Shown: positions 1 to 8,197 of the stretch, piece by piece
How the letters are laid out: every line of letters begins with the position of its first letter
Numbering within the stretch: the first letter of the stretch is position 1
NCBI GenBank assembly: GCA_019136935.1
Contig: JAGVTI010000142.1
Span: 1-16,995, forward strand
Source: Deltaproteobacteria bacterium
Lineage (GTDB): Bacteria; Desulfobacterota; Syntrophia; Syntrophales; JAAYKM01
Length of the DNA: 16,995 nucleotides
Direction: 5' to 3'
The notes under the pieces: generated by a model
What the model was told of the DNA's origin: nothing
Databases searched by the model: none
The model's input: only the letters and a program-made list of their open reading frames with translations
Program-made: the position numbers and the translations under genes

Positions 1-2
1 AG

Positions 3-431
3 TCGGGACTGAATGCGGAGGCGGATAGCTTTCTGAGTAAATACAATGCCTTGCTTTCAACGATCCTGCCCGATGAGAAACGACCGCAGGCCGATGTCTT
101 TGCTGCAGGCGGGATGGACGACGCAACGGAAGGGAAAAACGCGGATGATATTTATCCGGAATTCTACACGGTTACGTTGGCCGACCTTTATATCCGGCAA
201 GGTCATCCGGCTCTGGCCAGAAATGTCCTGACGGCCATTCTCGAGAAAGAACCGGGAAACGAACTGGCGTTCATGAAATTGACGGAGGTTGATCAACTCT
301 TGACGATGGACGGGGCCGGTCCGGGATCCGCGACGGTTCGTCCGGCCCTGGCCGGGGCGAATGCGGCCGTTGTTTCTGAATTGGAAAGATGGCTGACACA
401 GGTGATCCGAATGCGGAGCGCGGCTTCATGA
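3..431 (+). CDS. Tetratricopeptide-repeat protein, C-terminal part (5' end outside window)
   Basis: The frame is open to the left edge of the window, so only the C-terminal 142 residues are seen and the true start lies upstream. A TPR-like helical pair is visible around the stretch reading FYTVTLADLYIRQGHPALA, followed by a second helix ending EKEPGNELAF, which is the usual A/B helix pattern with the Gly and Ala/Pro positions of a TPR. TPR proteins are protein-protein interaction scaffolds; no catalytic motif is visible. The last four bases (ATGA, 428-431) are shared with the start of the following peptidase gene, so the two are probably co-transcribed and translationally coupled. The TTG at 51 and ATG at 46 are not needed as starts. 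The specific function is unknown. Confidence 0.7.
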   Translation, partial: SGLNAEADSFLSKYNALLSTILPDEKRPQADVFAAGGMDDATEGKNADDIYPEFYTVTLADLYIRQGHPALARNVLTAILEKEPGNELAFMKLTEVDQLLTMDGAGPGSATVRPALAGANAAVVSELERWLTQVIRMRSAAS

Positions 432-1513
432 CCCCAAGGCGTTCTTCGGCTCGTATCGAACGGCTCCTTTCCCGGTTCGGACAGTGGGGCATCGATGCTT
501 TTCTGTTCTTTGATCTGAACAATATTCGTTATATGACGGGTTTTTCCGGCAGTGACGGAATTTTACTCATCGGTCCGGACGAGCGGCCCCGCCTGCTTGT
601 CGACGGCCGCTACGTGACCCAGGCGAAGGGTGAGACCCGAGGCCTGGAATTGGTCCGGATGACCGACAAGGTGGAAACGCTCACCTCCCTCCTGGCCGAT
701 CTGCAGGCGCGCGTTGTCGGCTTCGAGGAGGCGGTCCTCAGCGTGCAGCTGCATCGCCTGCTGAAAGCGAAGAACAGGCGGGTGAAATTCAAGCCCCTGT
801 CCTCGGAAATCGATTTCCTGCGGGCTCGTAAAAGCAACCGTGAAATCGCCTGCATCCGGAAAGCCGCGGATATTGCCGCCGGTGCGCTCCAATCCATTCT
901 CCCCATCATCAAACCCGGGATTTGCGAACGAGATATCGCCCTCGAACTGGAATACAGGATGAGGAAAGAGGGGGCCGAAGGGGTTTCCTTCGATACCATC
1001 GTCGCCTCGGGTCCCAACGCCGCTTTGCCCCATGCCAGGCCGGGATCGAGAAAACTCGCGGCGGGGGATGCCTTGGTGATCGACTACGGCGCCGTGTATA
1101 ACGGATATCGTTCCGATGAAACCTGCACTTTTTTTATCGGAAGGGTTGAATCCGCTTTAAAAGCGGTGTATGGGCTTGTGAAAGAGGCCCACGACCGGGC
1201 AATTGAGGCCGCCGTCGACGGCCGCCCCTGCAAGGAAGTCGATCGGGTCGCCAGGGAAATCATTTCGAAGGAGGGCTGGGGCGATCACTTCGGCCATGGC
1301 ACGGGCCATGGGGTCGGCCTGGAGATCCACGAAGTTCCCGCGATATCCGTGAAATCGGAGCGGCGCCTTGAAAAGGGAATGGTGGTCACGATCGAACCGG
1401 GGATTTACCTGCCCGGAAAATGGGGGATCCGGATCGAGGACACGATCCGGGTGACCTCCGGAAAAGCGGAAATATTAACGAAAATGCCCAAGGAATTAAC
1501 CGTCTTGGCATGA
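428..1513 (+). CDS. pepP: Xaa-Pro aminopeptidase / M24 family metallopeptidase
   Basis: A 361-residue M24 'pita-bread' peptidase with a creatinase-type N-terminal domain (about residues 1-130, including the LNNIRYMTGFSGSDG stretch) and a C-terminal catalytic domain. All five metal ligands are visible: Asp219 (VIDYGA), the Asp of SDETCTFF, His294 in GHGTGHGVGLEIHE, the Glu of TIEPGIY and the Glu of RIEDT. The family cleaves the N-terminal residue from X-Pro peptides in the cytoplasm using two Mn or Co ions. The start at 428 is preferred over an in-frame ATG at 389: it overlaps the upstream stop as ATGA and has GGAG about 9 bases before it, whereas 389 has no well-spaced ribosome site. Family membership is very safe; aminopeptidase (PepP-like) versus dipeptidase (PepQ-like) is not settled by sequence alone, although the length and N-domain favour the short PepP type. 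Confidence 0.9.
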   Translation: MTPRRSSARIERLLSRFGQWGIDAFLFFDLNNIRYMTGFSGSDGILLIGPDERPRLLVDGRYVTQAKGETRGLELVRMTDKVETLTSLLADLQARVVGFEEAVLSVQLHRLLKAKNRRVKFKPLSSEIDFLRARKSNREIACIRKAADIAAGALQSILPIIKPGICERDIALELEYRMRKEGAEGVSFDTIVASGPNAALPHARPGSRKLAAGDALVIDYGAVYNGYRSDETCTFFIGRVESALKAVYGLVKEAHDRAIEAAVDGRPCKEVDRVAREIISKEGWGDHFGHGTGHGVGLEIHEVPAISVKSERRLEKGMVVTIEPGIYLPGKWGIRIEDTIRVTSGKAEILTKMPKELTVLA

Positions 1514-1530
1514 CAGGTGATGCGTTACTC

Positions 1531-1555
1531 CCCGTGCTCCGGCATGGGTTTTATT
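1531..1555 (+). terminator. Intrinsic terminator after the M24 peptidase gene
   Basis: A 7-bp stem CCCGTGC/GCATGGG (1531-1537 with 1542-1548, one G-U pair) closes a TCCG tetraloop and is followed by TTTTATT. It lies 17 bases after the peptidase stop and 24 bases before gcvH, so it separates the TPR-peptidase unit from the gcvH-lipM unit, at least partially. Confidence 0.65.
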
Positions 1556-1578
1556 AATTCTAATAGGAAGTGATTATT

Positions 1579-1980
1579 ATGCCAGTATTTTCGGATGATC
1601 TTCTTTACAGTCGTGAGCACGTCTGGGTCAGAGTGGACGGGGATTTTGCCACGATCGGAATTACGGACTATGCCCAGGAAAAATTGGGGGAGGTCCTTTC
1701 CGTGGAACTTCCCGAGATCGAATCTGAAATCGAGAGGGACGAGCCTTTCGGCACCATCGAGTCGGCCGAAAAATCAGTCGCCGAGTTGATCTCCCCTGTC
1801 AGCGGGGATGTGGTGACGGTCAATGAAGACATCGATGACGACGTGGGGATTATCAACAGTGATCCCCAGGATACGGGCTGGTTGATCGTCGTGGAGATGA
1901 AGGATCTGGATGAACTGGATGATCTGCTCGATGCCAAGGGGTATCACGACTTCGTCCTCCAGGAAGGCGAGGTGGACTGA
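1579..1980 (+). CDS. gcvH: Glycine cleavage system H protein (lipoyl carrier)
   Basis: A 133-residue single lipoyl-domain protein of normal GcvH length. It carries the aminomethyl group between the P, T and L proteins of the glycine cleavage system, and in LipM organisms is also the first acceptor of octanoate in lipoate synthesis. The N-terminus (YSREHVWVRVDGDFATIGITDYAQ) and the lipoyl hairpin are typical. Lys65 in ESAEKSVAELISPVSG is the probable lipoylation site: it sits eight residues before the Pro of PVSG, as in known H proteins. The spacing before it is unusual (ESAEK rather than the common ESVK). The C-terminal half is very acidic. The ATG at 1579 is chosen because AGGAAG (1565-1570) lies 8 bases upstream; the GTG at 1570 overlaps that site. 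No gcvT or gcvP is present nearby; the partner gene is lipM, 6 bases downstream. Confidence 0.92.
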   Translation: MPVFSDDLLYSREHVWVRVDGDFATIGITDYAQEKLGEVLSVELPEIESEIERDEPFGTIESAEKSVAELISPVSGDVVTVNEDIDDDVGIINSDPQDTGWLIVVEMKDLDELDDLLDAKGYHDFVLQEGEVD

Positions 1981-1986
1981 CCGCTT

Positions 1987-2871
1987 TTGGAAAACTGGCG
2001 CGTTCTTCCCTTTCAAATTTTCGATGCTTTTGAAAACATGGCCACGGATGAAGCCCTGTTCCGTTCCCTTCAGGAACGCGGCGGCCCGCCGACCCTCCGC
2101 TTTTACGGCTGGGAAAAGCCCGCCCTGTCCATTGGCTACTTCCAGAGCACGGCAACCGAAATCAATCTTCATCATTGCCGCCGTGACGGTATGGATGTCG
2201 TTCGCCGCCCCACGGGGGGGAAAGCCGTTCTGCATGACTGCGAACTGACTTATGCCGTCGTTTCCCGGGAAGGTTCCCCTTTTTTCTCCGGCAACCTCGT
2301 TGAAAATTACCGGGCGGTCTGTTCCTGCCTGATCCGGGCTTTTGCCGAACTGGGAATCGAGGTAACCATGGCCAGGGAGTGCCGCCATGGGGAGGAGAGG
2401 GGGATGAGCGCCATCTGTTTTGCCTTTCCCGCTCCTTTTGAATTGCTTTCCCGGGGCAGGAAAATATGCGGTTCCGCCCAGGTCAGATCCCGGGGCTGTT
2501 TTCTTCAGCACGGATCGATCCTCCTTGATTTCGACGCCGAAAAGAGCTGCCGGTTCATTCTGCCTTCCGAAGGGCGGCAAGCGGAGCTTTGCAGTCATCT
2601 AAGCGAAGCCGTCACATCCGTTCGTGGAGAAACGGGAGAGGCGATCAGGCCGGAGCCGTTCAGCGGAATTGTGCAGCGGGCCTTTGAAACGTCCTGGAAT
2701 GTCCGTTTCGCCGCAAAGGAGTTGACTCCCGAAGAGGACGCCCTGAAGAACCGTCTCCTGGAGACGAAATACCGCAATCCGGCCTGGAACCTGGACGGCA
2801 GGATTCAAGGCGACCGCTTCCCTTCCGAACCCTTCGCCGCGTTCTCGGATAACCTCCCGGGAAGAATCTGA
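1987..2871 (+). CDS. lipM: LipM-type octanoyltransferase (lipoate-protein ligase A superfamily)
   Basis: A 294-residue protein of the BPL/LplA/LipB fold. Motifs in order: RFYGWEKPALSIGYFQ, VRRPTGGKAVLHDCELTYAV (substrate-binding loop), SAICFAFPAPFEL with Cys144, and GRKICGSAQVRSRGCFLQHG with Lys159. This pattern, especially the SxxCF cysteine and the C-terminal ETKYRNPAWN, matches Bacillus LipM, an octanoyl-ACP:GcvH octanoyltransferase that uses a cysteine acyl intermediate, better than ATP-dependent LplA. The gene follows gcvH, LipM's known acceptor in Bacillus, after only 6 bases, which supports the assignment. Start is TTG at 1987 with GAGGTGG (1969-1975) 11 bases upstream; the ENWRVLP opening fits the family. 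The alternative is a lipoate-protein ligase; family annotation alone would say that. Confidence 0.8.
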   Translation: MENWRVLPFQIFDAFENMATDEALFRSLQERGGPPTLRFYGWEKPALSIGYFQSTATEINLHHCRRDGMDVVRRPTGGKAVLHDCELTYAVVSREGSPFFSGNLVENYRAVCSCLIRAFAELGIEVTMARECRHGEERGMSAICFAFPAPFELLSRGRKICGSAQVRSRGCFLQHGSILLDFDAEKSCRFILPSEGRQAELCSHLSEAVTSVRGETGEAIRPEPFSGIVQRAFETSWNVRFAAKELTPEEDALKNRLLETKYRNPAWNLDGRIQGDRFPSEPFAAFSDNLPGRI

Positions 2872-2879
2872 TATGACAA

Positions 2880-2929
2880 GGGATTCTTCGTCTCCGGTGC
2901 TTCCGTCGGACCGCATCCCTGGCTTTTTT
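2880..2929 (+). terminator. Possible terminator after lipM
   Basis: GGGAT (2880-2884) can pair with ATCCC (2915-2919), with an inner CGGT/ACCG stem, followed a few bases later by CTTTTTTC (2923-2930). The stem is imperfect and the T-run is offset, so this is only a candidate end for the gcvH-lipM transcript. Confidence 0.3.
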
Positions 2930-3044
2930 CGCGGCCGTCGAGTTGGGAATCCGCCGGCGGGGTCGAAAATCGTGCTCTCCGTCCGGTAAACGGGTTACGG
3001 CTGGCCGGGTACCTCCATCCGGGGGGAATTGCATCATTTTTTAG

Positions 3045-3073
3045 TTGCACTTTTCATGAAGATCGATTATAGA
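3045..3073 (+). promoter_or_regulatory. Candidate sigma70 promoter upstream of carA
   Basis: TTGCAC (3045-3050), a 17-base spacer and TATAGA (3068-3073) form a plausible but weak sigma70 promoter. It lies about 430 bases before the carA start, which would leave a long leader. No start-site evidence exists in the sequence itself. Confidence 0.3.
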
Positions 3074-3181
3074 AGAACCCTCTTTGGGTGAGGATTTCAT
3101 ACCAGGCATCTCAATGTTCCGGTGGTGTCATTCAGAAGCGGCCTTCGCGGCCGGTTTCCGGAAAGTAACAAGAATCCTTCT

Positions 3182-3210
3182 TTGTGATTTTGAGAAAAGT
3201 TTCTGATAAA
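3182..3210 (+). promoter_or_regulatory. Second candidate promoter upstream of carA
   Basis: TTGTGA (3182-3187), a 17-base spacer and GATAAA (3205-3210) match four of six consensus positions at each box. This would start transcription near 3218, about 285 bases before carA and upstream of the 3272-3291 stem with T-run. Confidence 0.25.
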
Positions 3211-3271
3211 GTAAGGAGCGTGGTCTAACAGGCATTGAAAAGGGTGGTTTGCGGCGCGTCATAAAAAACAA

Positions 3272-3291
3272 GGCCGTACTGCCCTTTTTTT
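3272..3291 (+). terminator. Weak stem plus T-run in the carA leader (possible attenuator)
   Basis: GGC (3272-3274) faces GCC (3281-3283) across CGTACT, with A-rich sequence before it and seven T's shortly after. The GC core is only three pairs, so this is a poor terminator on its own. Its place between candidate promoters and carA makes attenuation possible but unproven. Confidence 0.2.
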
Positions 3292-3503
3292 GTTTCAACC
3301 CGACGGTTCCTTGACTGAGTCAGAACTTTTTGTACCGCTAACCCGCCGGCTTTCCTTCTCTATTTATTCTAACGTGCATTTCAGGGACCGGTGTAAGGAA
3401 TATTCCCCGTTGGAAAGGGGGGAGGCCCGATTCAATCCTCCGGTGTGCGGTTCCGGCTTTTTGCGGTCACGGAGAACTTTTATGATGTGGAGAACGGATT
3501 AAC

Positions 3504-4565
3504 ATGGATATGATATTGGTGCTGGAAGACGGTGCGGTTTTCCGGGGTGTGTCCTTCGGAGCGGAGGGCGAGGTATGCGGTTGGGTCCACGATGATCACC
3601 GGGTCGTCGGTTACCAGGAAATCCTGACGGATCCGGACAATGCGGGCTGCCTGCTCAACATGACCTATCCCCTGATCGGGAACTACGGGGTGAACGAGGA
3701 GGATTCCGAGTCCGGTTCGATCCAGGCCGGGGCGCTTATCGTCAAGGAAAAGAGCCGGATCGTCAGCAACTGGCGGGCGACGGAGGCCCTCGAAAAGAGG
3801 CTGCAGGACGGCGGCACCATCGGCATGGAGAAGGTCGATACCCGCGCCCTGTCCCTTTACATCCGGGATCATGGGGAAATGAAGGGGATCATCGGTTCCG
3901 CCGCTTTGCCGGCGCGGGTTCTGCTGGAGAAGCTGAAAACCTGGGAGGAACCCGGAATCGGAATGAAAGCGACCGGGGCGAAGCCGGGAAGTTTTTCGGG
4001 CAAAGGAAGGTACCGGGTCGCCCTCTACGATCTGGGCGTGAAGAGAAGCACTCTCGACCAGTTGAGCCGTTGCGGCTGCGAAGTCGTCGAAATGTCGCCC
4101 GACCTTTCCTGGGATGAAGTCCGGGCGCTCAATCCCCAGGGACTGGTCATTTCCAGCGGCCCCGGAGACCCGAACCGGGCGAAGTCCCTCGTTTCCGAAA
4201 TCGGGAAAGCTATCGGGCGGGTGCCCATCCTGGGGATATCCCTGGGGGCGCAACTCATCTGTCTCGCCGCGGGCGGGGCCGTGACCCGGATGAAGGTGGG
4301 GCATCACGGCGGCAATTATGCGGTCCGGGATATCGAGGGGAACTCGGTGGCCATTACGGCACAGAGCCACAGTTTTGTCATGTCCGAGACGGCGGATCTG
4401 GAGAAGGGGCTGCGCGTTTCCCACGTCAATGTCAATGACGGCACCGTCGAGGGAATCGCTTCCGACGAGTGCGGTATCCTGGGGGTCCAGTTCATCCCCC
4501 TGCCGGATGAGGAAGGCGGACCGAACGCCGTGTTCGGCCGGTTCGTACGGAGCATGGAGAAATGA
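3504..4565 (+). CDS. carA: Carbamoyl-phosphate synthase small subunit with a lost glutaminase triad
   Basis: A 353-residue protein with both CarA domains: an N-terminal domain opening MILVLEDGAVFRG and containing GYQEILTDP, and a class I amidotransferase domain from about residue 170 (RVALYDLGVKRS, SSGPGDPNRA, KVGHHGGN). Normal CarA channels ammonia from glutamine to CarB. Here the nucleophile motif GICLGHQ reads GISLGAQ, with Ser246 for the catalytic Cys (codon TCC at 4239). The usual QxHPEA reads QFIPLP, so the catalytic His is Ile331 and the Glu is Leu333. QNHGF has become QSHSF (Ser288, Ser290), TDPSY reads TDPDN, and the FNTSMTG stretch reads HDDHRVVG with no length change. Backbone alignment and length are otherwise normal, with no frameshift or stop, so the gene looks maintained rather than decaying. 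The start ATG at 3504 has GGAG 11 bases upstream. It is followed after 52 bases by carB. Glutaminase activity is very unlikely; use of free ammonia or another ammonia donor is inference. Confidence 0.93.
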   Translation: MDMILVLEDGAVFRGVSFGAEGEVCGWVHDDHRVVGYQEILTDPDNAGCLLNMTYPLIGNYGVNEEDSESGSIQAGALIVKEKSRIVSNWRATEALEKRLQDGGTIGMEKVDTRALSLYIRDHGEMKGIIGSAALPARVLLEKLKTWEEPGIGMKATGAKPGSFSGKGRYRVALYDLGVKRSTLDQLSRCGCEVVEMSPDLSWDEVRALNPQGLVISSGPGDPNRAKSLVSEIGKAIGRVPILGISLGAQLICLAAGGAVTRMKVGHHGGNYAVRDIEGNSVAITAQSHSFVMSETADLEKGLRVSHVNVNDGTVEGIASDECGILGVQFIPLPDEEGGPNAVFGRFVRSMEK

Positions 4566-4617
4566 CCCAAACCAATTTTTTGCGATTTTAAAATAATCAG
4601 AAGCGGGATCGAGAAAT

Positions 4618-7600
4618 ATGCCGAAGCGGGAAGATTTGAAGAAAATATTGATAATCGGTTCGGGGCCCATCGTCATCGGCCAGGCCTGCGAATTCGACTA
4701 TTCGGGCTCACAGGCCTGCAAGGCCCTGAAAGAGGAAGGCTACTACGTTATCCTGGTCAACAGCAACCCGGCGACGATCATGACGGACCCGGGAATGGCC
4801 GACCGCACCTATATCGAGCCGATTACGCCGGCCATGGTCGAAAAAATCATCGAGCGGGAAAGACCCGACGCGATTCTTCCCACCCTGGGCGGTCAGACGG
4901 CGCTGAATACGGCGGTGTTTCTGGCCCGGGCCGGTGTGTTTGAGAAGTACCATGTCGAGGTCCTGGGAGCCGGCGCCGAGGCGATCGCCCGGGCGGAGGA
5001 CCGGGATCTGTTCAAGAAGGCCATGCAGGAGATCGGCATCAGCCTTCCCGAAAGCGGAATCGCCACCACCCTGGAGGAGGGCATGGAAATCGGGCTTCGG
5101 ATCGGTTTCCCCCTGATCCTGCGGCCTGCCTTCACCCTGGGCGGAACGGGCGGCTCCATCGCCTACAACAAGGAAGAACTCGAGGCGTTCATCGCCAAGG
5201 GAATCGAGTACAGCCCCGTGGGGCAGCTTCTTGTCGAACAGTCCGTTCTCGGCTGGAAGGAGATCGAATTCGAGGTCATGCGGGACTGTGCCGACAACGT
5301 CATCATCATCACGTCCATGGAGAACATCGATCCCATGGGGGTCCACACGGGAGACAGCGCCGTCGTCGCCCCAGCGCAGACCCTGACGGCGAAGGAATAC
5401 AGGCAGTTCACCGATTTCTGCCGCAAGATCATCCGGAAGATCGACATTACGGGAGGGGGCGTCAATATCCAGTTCGGCCAGAACCCCGAGAACGGGAAGA
5501 TCGTGATCATCGAGGTCAATCCCCGCCTGTCCCGCAGTTCGGCCCTCGCTTCCAAGGCGACGGGATTCCCCATCGCCCGGGTGGCGACGAAACTTGCCGT
5601 CGGGTACACCCTCGACGAGGTGCGCAACGACATCACGGGAAGGACCACGTGTCTTTACGAACCGACCGTCGACTATTGCGTATTTAAAATTTCCCGGTTC
5701 ACCTTCGAAAAATTTCCGCTGGCGGATCCGACGCTCAACACGTCCATGAAGGCCGTCGGAGAGGCCATGTCCATCGGCAGAACCTTCAAGGAGGCTTTCC
5801 AGAAGGGCCTCCGCTCCCTGGAGACCAGCCGTTTCGGTTTCGGCGCCGACGGCAAGGATACGCTCATCCAGGGCGAGGACGGACTGGAGCGAATCCGGGA
5901 GAAACTCCGCGTCCCCAACGCGGAGCGGTTCTTCTACATCCGCTATGCCTTCCAGGCGGGCATGTCCTTGGACGAGATTTATGATTTAAGCCGGATTGAC
6001 CGGTGGTTCCTCTTCAACATGAAGGAGATCTTCGACCTGGAGGTCGAGCTGAGAGGCTTCCGCTTCCAGGGAACGAAGCGGGATCTCAACGCCTGGAAGA
6101 AGGATTTTCCCGCCGATCTGCTGCGCAAGGCGAAGGAATTCGGGTTCTCAGACGTCCAGCTGGCCCACATCCTGGGCACGGTGGAGACGGTCGTCGAGGA
6201 CATGAGGAAGAAGAAGGGCATCCACCCCGTCTATAAGCTCGTCGATACCTGCGCCGGGGAGTTCCGGGCGGAGAAACCCTATTACTACTCCTCCTATGAG
6301 TCCGTCGAGGAGAGCGTTCGCAGCGAAAAACCCAAGGTGCTGATCCTGGGAGGCGGGCCGAACCGCATCGGACAGGGGATCGAGTTCGACTACTGCTGTG
6401 TCCACGCCTCCCTGGCCCTGCGGGAGTTGGGTTACGAGAGCATCATGATCAACAGCAACCCGGAGACGGTCAGCACCGACTACGATACGTCGGACAAGCT
6501 CTACTTCGAGCCCCTGACCCGGGAAGACGTCCTGAACGTCATCAAGCTGGAGAAACCGGCGGGGGTGGTGGTCCAGTTCGGCGGGCAGACCCCCCTGAAC
6601 CTGGCCGTGCCCCTGGAAAAGGCCGGTGTCCCGATCTGGGGCACCACTCCGGACAGCATCGACCGGGCGGAAGACCGGAAGCGGTTCCAGGTGCTCCTCA
6701 AGAAGCTGAACCTGATCCAGCCGGAAAACGGAACGGCCCGGTCTTTCGCCGAGGCGGAGAAAGTGGCCAACAAGATCGGGTATCCCGTCATCGTCCGTCC
6801 CTCCTACGTGCTGGGGGGAAGGGCCATGGAAATCGTCTACGACGACGAGGGCCTGGAAGAGTTCATGAAAAAGGCCATACGCGTGTCCCCGGAGCATCCG
6901 ATCCTGATCGACAAGTTCCTCGAGGATGCCATCGAGATCGATGTGGACGCCATATCCGACGGCGAGACGACGGTCATCGGCGGCCTGATGGAACATATCG
7001 AGGAAGCGGGCATTCACTCGGGGGACAGCGCCTCCGTCATGCCGCCCTATACCCTGGATGCCAAGCTGGTCAGCGTCATCAAGGAGAACACCTACGCCCT
7101 GGCGCGGGAACTCCAGGTGAAGGGCCTGATGAACATCCAGTACGCCATCCGCAACGACATCATCTACGTGCTGGAAGTGAATCCCCGGGCCTCCCGGACC
7201 ATTCCCTTCGTCAGCAAGGTGACGGGGGTTCCCCTGGCCAACCTGGCCACCAAGGTCATGGCGGGCAAAACCCTGAAGGAACTGGGCTTTACGCGGGAGG
7301 TGGAGGTGCCCCATGTGGCGGTGAAGGAATCGGTTTTCCCCTTCTCGCGGTTCCCGGGTGTCGATGCGATCCTGGGGCCGGAAATGAAGTCCACCGGCGA
7401 AGTGATGGGGATCGATTCCACTTTCGGCATGGCGTTTGCCAAATCGCAGATTGCGGCGGGGACGATTCTGCCGGCATCCGGCAAGATCTTCCTCAGCGTG
7501 AACAACAAGGATAAAAGGCAGATCGTGTTTCTCGCCAAGGAACTGGAGCATCTCGGGTTTACCATCGTCGCGACCGGCGGCACGGCGGCGGTTCTCAAGA

Positions 7601-7878
7601 ACAACGATATCACCGTGACGGTTCTGCCCAAGATCTACGAGGGCCGGCCGAACGTCATCGACCTGATGAAGAACCGTGAGATCGCCATGATCATCAACAC
7701 CTCCAGCGGAAAGAAAACCCGCGAGGACACGGCGGTGATCCGGTCGACGGCGGTCTTTCACAGCGTTCCCCTGGTGACGACCCTTTCGGGTGCCCAGGCG
7801 GCGGTCAACGCCATCAAGGCGGTGAAGACGGGAGACTGGTCGGTCAAGACGATCCAGGAGTACCATCGGGACATATAG
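4618..7878 (+). CDS. carB: Carbamoyl-phosphate synthase large subunit
   Basis: A 1086-residue protein close to the usual 1070-1080. It makes carbamoyl phosphate from bicarbonate, ammonia and two ATP, for pyrimidines and arginine. The two homologous ATP-grasp halves are both complete. The N-half begins [20 protein letters not shown] and has [12 protein letters not shown] and [20 protein letters not shown]. The C-half begins [20 protein letters not shown] and has [16 protein letters not shown] and [20 protein letters not shown], with the metal-ligand Gln, Glu and Asn present in each half. The C-terminal MGS-like allosteric domain is present, with ATGGTAAVL and [12 protein letters not shown], including Thr and Lys positions that bind UMP/IMP in the E. 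coli enzyme. Nothing suggests loss of synthetase function, which contrasts with the degenerate glutaminase of its partner CarA upstream. The only ribosome-site-like sequence before the ATG is a weak GATCGAG. Confidence 0.98.
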   Translation: MPKREDLKKILIIGSGPIVIGQACEFDYSGSQACKALKEEGYYVILVNSNPATIMTDPGMADRTYIEPITPAMVEKIIERERPDAILPTLGGQTALNTAVFLARAGVFEKYHVEVLGAGAEAIARAEDRDLFKKAMQEIGISLPESGIATTLEEGMEIGLRIGFPLILRPAFTLGGTGGSIAYNKEELEAFIAKGIEYSPVGQLLVEQSVLGWKEIEFEVMRDCADNVIIITSMENIDPMGVHTGDSAVVAPAQTLTAKEYRQFTDFCRKIIRKIDITGGGVNIQFGQNPENGKIVIIEVNPRLSRSSALASKATGFPIARVATKLAVGYTLDEVRNDITGRTTCLYEPTVDYCVFKISRFTFEKFPLADPTLNTSMKAVGEAMSIGRTFKEAFQKGLRSLETSRFGFGADGKDTLIQGEDGLERIREKLRVPNAERFFYIRYAFQAGMSLDEIYDLSRIDRWFLFNMKEIFDLEVELRGFRFQGTKRDLNAWKKDFPADLLRKAKEFGFSDVQLAHILGTVETVVEDMRKKKGIHPVYKLVDTCAGEFRAEKPYYYSSYESVEESVRSEKPKVLILGGGPNRIGQGIEFDYCCVHASLALRELGYESIMINSNPETVSTDYDTSDKLYFEPLTREDVLNVIKLEKPAGVVVQFGGQTPLNLAVPLEKAGVPIWGTTPDSIDRAEDRKRFQVLLKKLNLIQPENGTARSFAEAEKVANKIGYPVIVRPSYVLGGRAMEIVYDDEGLEEFMKKAIRVSPEHPILIDKFLEDAIEIDVDAISDGETTVIGGLMEHIEEAGIHSGDSASVMPPYTLDAKLVSVIKENTYALARELQVKGLMNIQYAIRNDIIYVLEVNPRASRTIPFVSKVTGVPLANLATKVMAGKTLKELGFTREVEVPHVAVKESVFPFSRFPGVDAILGPEMKSTGEVMGIDSTFGMAFAKSQIAAGTILPASGKIFLSVNNKDKRQIVFLAKELEHLGFTIVATGGTAAVLKNNDITVTVLPKIYEGRPNVIDLMKNREIAMIINTSSGKKTREDTAVIRSTAVFHSVPLVTTLSGAQAAVNAIKAVKTGDWSVKTIQEYHRDI

Positions 7879-7890
7879 AAAAGAGGATTG

Positions 7891-7963
7891 TCCTGCGGTG
7901 CCGTTTCGAGGCGGCGGCAGGATTCGACGGAAACGGTCTTTTCGGTACGGGGGCGAACCGAAA
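7891..7963 (+). promoter_or_regulatory. Two hairpins between carB and rpsU
   Basis: TCCTGC (7891-7896) pairs with GCAGGA (7917-7922), and TTTCGGT (7940-7946) pairs perfectly with ACCGAAA (7957-7963) over a 10-base loop. Neither is followed by a T-run, so they are not classic terminators. They lie in the leader before rpsU and may stabilise or regulate its mRNA; function is unknown. Confidence 0.3.
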
Positions 7964-8005
7964 CGAAGACAGGTCCATATTAAAAAGTAGAAAGGAAGAA
8001 CGATC

Positions 8006-8197
8006 TTGGAAGTTAAAGTATTCGACAACGATGTGGAGAAGGCCCTGAAAATTCTCAAGAACAAGCTCTCCAAAAGCGGTCTGTTCAAGGAATTGAAGGT
8101 TCGCCGGGCCTATGAAAAGCCTTCCGTGAAGAAGAAGAGAAAGACCATCGAAGCCCGCAGAAGACTGGCAAAGGTCCAGAGAAGAAGAAACAACTAG
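8006..8197 (+). CDS. rpsU: 30S ribosomal protein bS21
   Basis: A 63-residue, very basic protein with the bS21 signature: MEVKVFDNDVEKALKILKNK at the N-terminus, FKELKVRRAYEKPS in the middle and an Arg/Lys-rich tail (RRRLAKVQRRRNN). It binds the 30S subunit near the 3' end of 16S rRNA and helps initiation. The length is normal. The start codon is TTG at 8006, with GGAAG (7994-7998) 7 bases upstream; no ATG is available and the MEVKVFD opening is the family N-terminus. It stands alone between carB and the LOG gene, with a hairpin-containing leader upstream. Confidence 0.95.
   Translation: MEVKVFDNDVEKALKILKNKLSKSGLFKELKVRRAYEKPSVKKKRKTIEARRRLAKVQRRRNN

Larger units (their letters stand above)
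2872..3503 (+). other. Gene-free stretch upstream of carAB
   Basis: 632 bases with no convincing gene. A 70-residue open frame at 3290-3502 has no ribosome site and no recognisable sequence. Visible items are a weak hairpin just after lipM, two sigma70-like promoter candidates (3045-3073 and 3182-3210), a short stem plus T-run at 3272-3291, and a GC hairpin with stem CGGCC/GGCCG around 3140-3153 beside a single degenerate copy of the TGTCATTC repeat end (about 3126-3133). Together these suggest a long carA leader, but none is strong alone. Confidence 0.4.

Noticed and set aside
3290..3502. 70-residue open frame just before carA
   Set aside because: No ribosome site, no recognisable motif, and odd composition; more likely part of the carA leader.
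3504..4565. carA as a pseudogene
   Set aside because: The reading frame is complete, length and non-catalytic motifs are kept, and the altered positions are substitutions without indels. That fits a retained protein with changed function better than decay, though selection data are needed.
3480..4676. 398-residue minus-strand frame opposite carA
   Set aside because: Antisense of carA; the + strand frame aligns with CarA along its whole length.
6148..8088. 646-residue open frame on the minus strand opposite carB and rpsU
   Set aside because: It is antisense to two clearly conserved genes, is His/Asp/Gly/Arg-rich as expected from GC-rich antisense translation, and has no domain or ribosome site.
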